This document shows positions 60,284 to 64,000 of a DNA stretch of 64,000 bases, in pieces. The stretch covers positions 1 through 64,000 of the forward strand of contig NZ_VUKF01000018.1 of the NCBI RefSeq assembly GCF_009193185.1, read 5' to 3'. The position numbers were made by a program, and so were the translations under genes. The notes under the pieces are model-generated. The model saw nothing but the letters and a program-made list of their open reading frames with translations, did not search any database and was not told the DNA's origin. This stretch comes from Georgenia thermotolerans. Lineage in GTDB: Bacteria > Actinomycetota > Actinomycetes > Actinomycetales > Actinomycetaceae. How positions within the stretch are numbered: the stretch's first letter is position 1; every line of letters starts with the position of its first letter.

Positions 60284-60334
60284 CGATCGTTAGTCTAAGT
60301 CATTAGCATTGCTAATTACTAGGGGTAACGATCG
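60284..60334 (-). promoter_or_regulatory. Operator region of the MarR/exporter operon
   Basis: Unusually A+T-rich. It contains the perfect palindrome ATTAGCATTGCTAAT (60302-60316), nested inside a second inverted repeat CGATCGTTA (60284-60292)/TAACGATCG (60326-60334). Both are typical of MarR autoregulation. The MarR start codon is only three bases from the left arm, so binding would cover the translation start and promoter. Confidence 0.7.
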
Positions 60335-60403
60335 TGAGCCGGCCCACTCGAGGGGTCGCCGCCGGCACCCTCGGCGAGGACGGCGATCCGCTATCCTCCG
60401 GCG

Positions 60404-60538
60404 GTGATCACCTCGCGGCTGGCCAGCCAGAAGGTCATGGCCCGTACGGCCGCTCGCCTCGCCGCCGGCGAGGAGGACTGGTTCACCGACGGCTGGACGC
60501 CACGCTCGCGGGTGTTCGGCGTCCTCCTGCCGGGGTGA
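60404..60538 (+). CDS. Possible 44-residue leaderless protein
   Basis: GTG 60404 encodes 44 residues (start MITSRLASQKVMARTAARLA, end RVFGVLLPG). A TATCCT at 60393-60398 lies five bases before the GTG, roughly where a -10 box would be for a leaderless transcript. Codon bias is coding-like. There is no homology I recognise. Confidence 0.4.
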   Translation: MITSRLASQKVMARTAARLAAGEEDWFTDGWTPRSRVFGVLLPG

Positions 60539-60557
60539 GGACGGGGAGCCGCGGACG

Positions 60558-61499
60558 TCAGAACGTCAGCACCAGCCGCCCCCGGGTCCCGCCCGCCTCG
60601 AGCACCCGGTGCGCCTCGGGCGCCTGCTCGGCGGGGAAGGTCCGGGCGACTCGCGGGGTGAGCCGCCCCTCCTCGACGTCGCGGCGCAGCTCGTCGAGCC
60701 AGTCCGTGCGGCCGGCCACCTGCGCGACCATCACGCGGTGGAGGCGGATGCCGCGTCCTGGCTCGCCGTCCCAGCCCCGCACGACGGCCAGCGTGCCGCC
60801 GTCGGCGATCGCGGGCACCACCTCGGTGAGCTGGACGGAGGCGTCGACCAGGCCGGGCACCCCCTCGGGCACGACCTGCCGCAACCGCGCCACGACGTCC
60901 GGGCCGCGGCGCACCACGGCGTCGGCGCCGAGGGAGCGGACGAGCTCCTCGTCGCGCTCGCTGGCGTCGGCGACGACCCGCAGCCCGCGGGCCTTGGCCA
61001 GCTGGACGGCGTACCCGCCCAGCGCGCCGGCCGCGCCGGTGATGGCGACGGTCTGCCCGGTCCGCAGCCCGAGCCCGTCGAGGGCGAGCAGCGCGGTGAG
61101 CCCGTTCATCGGCACCGTCGCGGCACGGACGAGGTCGGTGCCGACGGGCACGCGGGCCACCTGGGCGGCCGGGACCACCACCTGCTCGGCGTAGGCGCCG
61201 CCGTGCGGGCTGACGGGCAGCGCGATGGCCATCACCTGCTCGCCCGGGCACCACGGGGCGCCGTCGCCGACCTCGTCGATCTCGCCGGCGAGCTCCATGC
61301 CGGGGATGTAGGGCGGGCGCAACCCGGCCTGCTCGAGCGCCTGCGCCCGCAGGCCGGCGCGCAGCCCGGTGTCGGTGGGGTTGACCGTGGCTGCGCGCAC
61401 GCGCACCCGCACCTCGCCGGGTCCTGCGTGAGGCTCGGGGAGGTTCACGACCTCGAGCTGGTCGGGACCGCCGAACTGGGTGACTCCGATGGCGCGCAC
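60558..61499 (-). CDS. NADP-dependent zinc-less alcohol dehydrogenase/quinone reductase
   Basis: A 313-residue medium-chain reductase without structural zinc cysteines. The N-terminal domain begins VTQFGGPDQLEVVNLPEP. Nucleotide binding is in QTVAITGAAGALGGYAVQLA, an AAxGxxG-type quinone-oxidoreductase motif, followed by GLRVVADASERDEELVRSLG. Such enzymes reduce quinones or enones with NADPH. GTG 61499 lacks a clear ribosome-binding site. No neighbour suggests a pathway. Confidence 0.88.
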   Translation of the reverse strand: MRAIGVTQFGGPDQLEVVNLPEPHAGPGEVRVRVRAATVNPTDTGLRAGLRAQALEQAGLRPPYIPGMELAGEIDEVGDGAPWCPGEQVMAIALPVSPHGGAYAEQVVVPAAQVARVPVGTDLVRAATVPMNGLTALLALDGLGLRTGQTVAITGAAGALGGYAVQLAKARGLRVVADASERDEELVRSLGADAVVRRGPDVVARLRQVVPEGVPGLVDASVQLTEVVPAIADGGTLAVVRGWDGEPGRGIRLHRVMVAQVAGRTDWLDELRRDVEEGRLTPRVARTFPAEQAPEAHRVLEAGGTRGRLVLTF

Positions 61500-61632
61500 G
61501 TCCGCGTCAACGCCTCTGTCCGGCAGCCATTCCCGTCCGGGCGGCGCCGCCCGACCCCGGCCGCGAGCGCGCCGCACGCCGCCGCGTCTCCTACCGTGGC
61601 ACGGACACCTGACGCGAGACGAGGAGGAGACG

Positions 61633-61767
61633 ATGGGCTTCGTCAAGAAGGCGCTCAAGGGCGCGGTGGTCGCCAAGGGCATCCAGGTCCTCAGCCGCGA
61701 GGCGGCCAAGCCGGAGAACCAGCGGAAGGCCCGCGAGCTGCTCGCCAAGGCCACCAAGCGGCGCTGA
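61633..61767 (+). CDS. 44-residue basic protein
   Basis: A small lysine/arginine-rich peptide (GFVKKALKGAVVAKGIQVL, ending LLAKATKRR) with an excellent ribosome-binding site (GAGGAGGAG) at ATG 61633. The first half is amphipathic and could touch membranes or nucleic acids. Conserved short proteins of this type occur in actinobacteria but I know no function. Confidence 0.65.
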   Translation: MGFVKKALKGAVVAKGIQVLSREAAKPENQRKARELLAKATKRR

Positions 61768-61823
61768 AGCGCATGGCCGACGGCGCCCGCACCAGTCCCG
61801 GGCGGGCGCCGTCGCCGGCGCGA

Positions 61824-63017
61824 TCAGCCCCGGGCCGCGGCGGCCCACATGGTCTCGAAGTTCTCCTCGTACTGCTCGTAGATCGCCTTGTCGCGCAGCT
61901 CGAGCATCGCCTCGTCGTTGCGGTGCAGGGACGTGGTGTTGAAGTTCGGGCTGCCGGTCAGGATGATCTGGCCACCGGAGCGGGTGCCGGTGGCGCCGTC
62001 GACGATGAGGTACTTGGAGTGGATGCGCCCGGGCAGCGTGCCGCTGTTGAGCGCGCGCAGGTCGATGCCGGCCGCGGCGAAGGTGTCGGCGACCTCCTGG
62101 ACCATCGGGCCGTGCACCACCCGCACCGCGCAGCCGTCCTCCGCCATCTCCACGAGGCGGTCGGCGATGCCGAGCCGGGTGGCGTCCCACTCGGACATGC
62201 CCACCCGGACCTCGGTGGCGCCGTCGCGCTTGCAGCCCAGCTCGTTCAGCCGCTCGAGCACGGGGTCGGCGTCGGCGCTGGGGAAGAAGTGCGCGGTCAC
62301 CGGGCCGCCCGGGCCGGCGGTGGTGACCTGGCGGTAGTAGTCGGGGTCCTGTACCTCGGCGGCGAGGTCCTCGAAGTAGGCGTTGTACGCGTCGTAGAGC
62401 CGGTGGTTGCCGGGCAGGACGACCGCGTTGTTCCAGTAGGTGCGCGAGTTGACGTCGGTGAAGTTGGCCGAGGACTGGACGACGACGTTCTTCGCTCCCC
62501 CGGTCTCGGAGAACAGGTAGAACTTGTTGTGCTGGCCCTTGGTGCCGATGCACGAGGAGGTGTTGCCCTCCGGCGAGACGTTGCCGCACACGTGCACCCA
62601 GGAGCCGGCGGACGTGTCCTGGCCGAGCGCCTCGATGAGGGCCACCGACGCGGGGTTGTCCACCTGCCAGCCGTCCAGGACCACCTGGACGTCGACGCCG
62701 CGATCCCGGGCCGCCAGCAGCACGTCCGCGAAGTCCATCCCTGCCGCGCCGGAGATGACGAAGTGGGCGAGGCGGATCTGGGAGCCCTGGGGCGCCTGCT
62801 TGACGAGGCTGCAGATCTGCTCGACGACCCCGGTAGCCCGACCCGCCGCGGGGTTGTTGAACGCGGCGCCCGGGGTGACGGGCGTGAGGGGGGCGTCGGC
62901 GCAGGCGGTGGCGGGGTTGGCGGCGGCCGCGGTGGCGGGCGTGGTGGCGGCGACCACCGGCAGCGCCACCAGTGCCGCGGCGGCCAGTCCGGCGAGGCGA
63001 GGCATCAAACGGGACAC
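61824..63017 (-). CDS. Secreted phospholipase-D-like protein
   Basis: A 397-residue secreted protein with a signal peptide (RLAGLAAAALVALPVVAATTP). It has two half-domains. The first HxK motif is in TKGQHNKFYLFSE, followed by VVVQSSANFTD. The second is in GRIHSKYLIVDGATGT, followed by ILTGSPNFN. Both keep the His-Lys of the PLD catalytic dyad; the usual aspartate at the end of HxKxxxxD is clear only in the second copy (LIVDG). Substrate may be phospholipid or another phosphodiester. Three to four cysteines (ICSLV, HVCGNV, SSCIGT) suggest disulfides. GTG 63017 has GGAAGGAA. Confidence 0.9.
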   Translation of the reverse strand: MSRLMPRLAGLAAAALVALPVVAATTPATAAAANPATACADAPLTPVTPGAAFNNPAAGRATGVVEQICSLVKQAPQGSQIRLAHFVISGAAGMDFADVLLAARDRGVDVQVVLDGWQVDNPASVALIEALGQDTSAGSWVHVCGNVSPEGNTSSCIGTKGQHNKFYLFSETGGAKNVVVQSSANFTDVNSRTYWNNAVVLPGNHRLYDAYNAYFEDLAAEVQDPDYYRQVTTAGPGGPVTAHFFPSADADPVLERLNELGCKRDGATEVRVGMSEWDATRLGIADRLVEMAEDGCAVRVVHGPMVQEVADTFAAAGIDLRALNSGTLPGRIHSKYLIVDGATGTRSGGQIILTGSPNFNTTSLHRNDEAMLELRDKAIYEQYEENFETMWAAAARG

Positions 63018-63219
63018 AAACGTTCCTTCCGACGGTGCGGTGATGACCCGGGCACGTTACGGAGACTCGATGGCGGAAATATGGCCATGACGTGACCGGG
63101 CGGTGACGGCGGGCAGCGCGCCTCTCACGTGCGCGAATGGCCGACAGTTGTCGCTCGAAACGCTCCTGGCGGGCCTCGGCGCGGACTACCTTGAGCGCGA
63201 CAGCGGCGAGGGAGGAGCC

Positions 63220-63600
63220 ATGGCGGTCTCGGAGCGGTGGAAGGCCCTGATCGGGCCGTTCTACACCTCGGTCGACCTCGAATGGTGGCTGGGCCTGAGC
63301 GAGCAGCGCATCCGCCGCCGGGTCCGCGCCGGGGAGCTCCTCGCCGTGCGCGACAGGTCCGGCGAGGCGCACTTCCCCGTGTGGCAGTTCCATCCCGACG
63401 GGCGGGTGATCGAGGGCCTGTCCGACGTCTGGCGGGCCCTCGGCGAGCGCTCCGCCGTCGAGAAGGCGCGGTGGATGCGCCGATCGCGGCCCGACCTCGG
63501 TGGCCGCTGCCCCGTCGAGGCGCTCGCGCACGCCCACCCCGCGGACGTGCGGACGATCGTCGCGATGGCTGCGGCGGACGAGGTCACCTGGGCGCAGTGA
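63220..63600 (+). CDS. MbcA/ParS/Xre-like antitoxin-type protein, no toxin seen
   Basis: A 126-residue protein that starts at ATG 63220 (GGAGGAG). It has an N-terminal helix-turn-helix-like part (YTSVDLEWWLGLSEQRIRRR, then VRAGELLAVRDRSGEAHFPV) and a C-terminal ParS-like part (FHPDGRVIEGLSDVWRALG, ending VEALAHAHPADV). This layout resembles MbcA/ParS antitoxins of RES-domain toxins. No RES toxin follows; the next gene is a membrane protein. It may be a solitary regulator. Confidence 0.55.
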   Translation: MAVSERWKALIGPFYTSVDLEWWLGLSEQRIRRRVRAGELLAVRDRSGEAHFPVWQFHPDGRVIEGLSDVWRALGERSAVEKARWMRRSRPDLGGRCPVEALAHAHPADVRTIVAMAAADEVTWAQ

Positions 63601-63735
63601 CAGCGCCGGCGCTGGGCCCGTACCGGCGGGCCAGACCTCTCTGCCGACGCTACGCTGACCGCCTCACGCCGCCGCACCCCGGTGCCACGAGGCAGCCGCC
63701 TCCCTTTCCCTGCCTGCTCCCGCCCTAGGGACCCG

Positions 63736-64000
63736 ATGGCGACCTCCCGGCCGATCACCGCCACCAGCTCCCGCCCGTCACAACCGCCACCGCGACGGAC
63801 GGCGCGCCGGCTCGTGCGGTCGGCGCTGCTGACCGCCCTGACCGCCGGCGTCGCGCTCGCCGTCGCCTACGGGCTGGAGCGCGCCCACGCCGGCACCCAC
63901 CCGGTCGTGGCCACCCTCACCCTGCTGCAGACCGAGCGCCCGGGACTGCTGCTGCTCGGCGGGCTGCTGGTGTGGGCCGTCCTCGGCCTGCTCTTCGCCC
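63736..64000 (+). CDS. N-terminus of a membrane protein (cut by the window edge)
   Basis: Eighty-eight residues are visible from ATG 63736. A Pro/Arg-rich cytoplasmic start is followed by one membrane helix (SALLTALTAGVALAVAYGLE), a short outside loop (HAGTHPVVATLTLLQTERPG) and a second helix (LLLLGGLLVWAVLGLLF). Two helices joined in this way occur at the start of large membrane-bound sulfatase-type enzymes and other polytopic proteins; the family cannot be decided here. Confidence 0.7.
   Translation, partial: MATSRPITATSSRPSQPPPRRTARRLVRSALLTALTAGVALAVAYGLERAHAGTHPVVATLTLLQTERPGLLLLGGLLVWAVLGLLFA

Overview
The window is very G+C-rich (mostly above 70%) with strong G/C bias in third codon positions, frequent GTG starts, ATGA/GTGA stop-start overlaps, and leaderless or short-leader promoters. 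It carries actinobacterial hallmarks: an EspI-like ATPase, class E sortase, SARP regulator, DtxR-type regulator, c-di-AMP riboswitch before an NlpC/P60 gene, cysteine-type leader peptide and a DosR-like box. It is chromosomal DNA of an Actinomycetota bacterium. An order such as Micrococcales is plausible but is only a guess.

Layout. 1-1655: the end of an IS21-family element sits inside a tyrosine integrase that abuts tRNA-Arg(CCT), so this is a decayed integrated element; the integrase carries an inserted peptidoglycan-binding-like domain. 1783-6838: the most unusual locus. Two paralogous 65-66-residue peptides are followed by an RRE(PqqD-like)-M50 membrane protease whose reading frame runs without a stop into an EspI-like ATPase, then a flavodoxin; a SARP-type regulator is divergent. 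I read it as a candidate undescribed ribosomal-peptide system. 6852-24524: mostly housekeeping and stress genes (alpha-glucosidase, RecQ, universal stress proteins, symporter, RocD, NlpC/P60 hydrolase, metal regulator, a citrate synthase paralogue lacking its active-site histidines, VKOR, SerC).

24948-33282: a polyprenyl synthetase diverges from an ebo-like operon (inositol-phosphate-synthase-like enzyme, UbiA/EboC, TIM-barrel enzyme, EboA, TatD-like EboB, EboE, EboF-like phosphatase) with overlapping stops and starts at most junctions. 33406-53577: a sugar/glycoside island. A ribose-type ABC transporter, a Gfo/Idh/MocA dehydrogenase and a TIM-barrel isomerase form one operon divergent from a ROK repressor. 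Next come a secreted TIM-barrel enzyme, a large secreted PQQ-type sugar dehydrogenase, a two-domain laccase, a ThuA/F5-8C/sugar-dehydrogenase/PKD/DUF1080 protein, and a cupredoxin with five repeated domains. Four promoters in the window (three in this island, one before a small gene at 24258) share an inverted repeat, CTTTTG-N12-CAAAAG, over the -35 box; I infer these are operators of the ROK protein. The domain set suggests extracellular oxidation of glycosides through keto-sugars with copper proteins as electron acceptors, followed by uptake and intracellular redox and isomerase steps.

53697-64000: sortase E with a small membrane partner, a frameshifted acetyltransferase, a lipoprotein, a cold-shock protein, an M14 carboxypeptidase, an MFS exporter with its MarR regulator, an NADPH:quinone-type oxidoreductase, a secreted phospholipase-D-like protein, an MbcA/ParS-like protein and the start of a membrane protein cut by the window edge.
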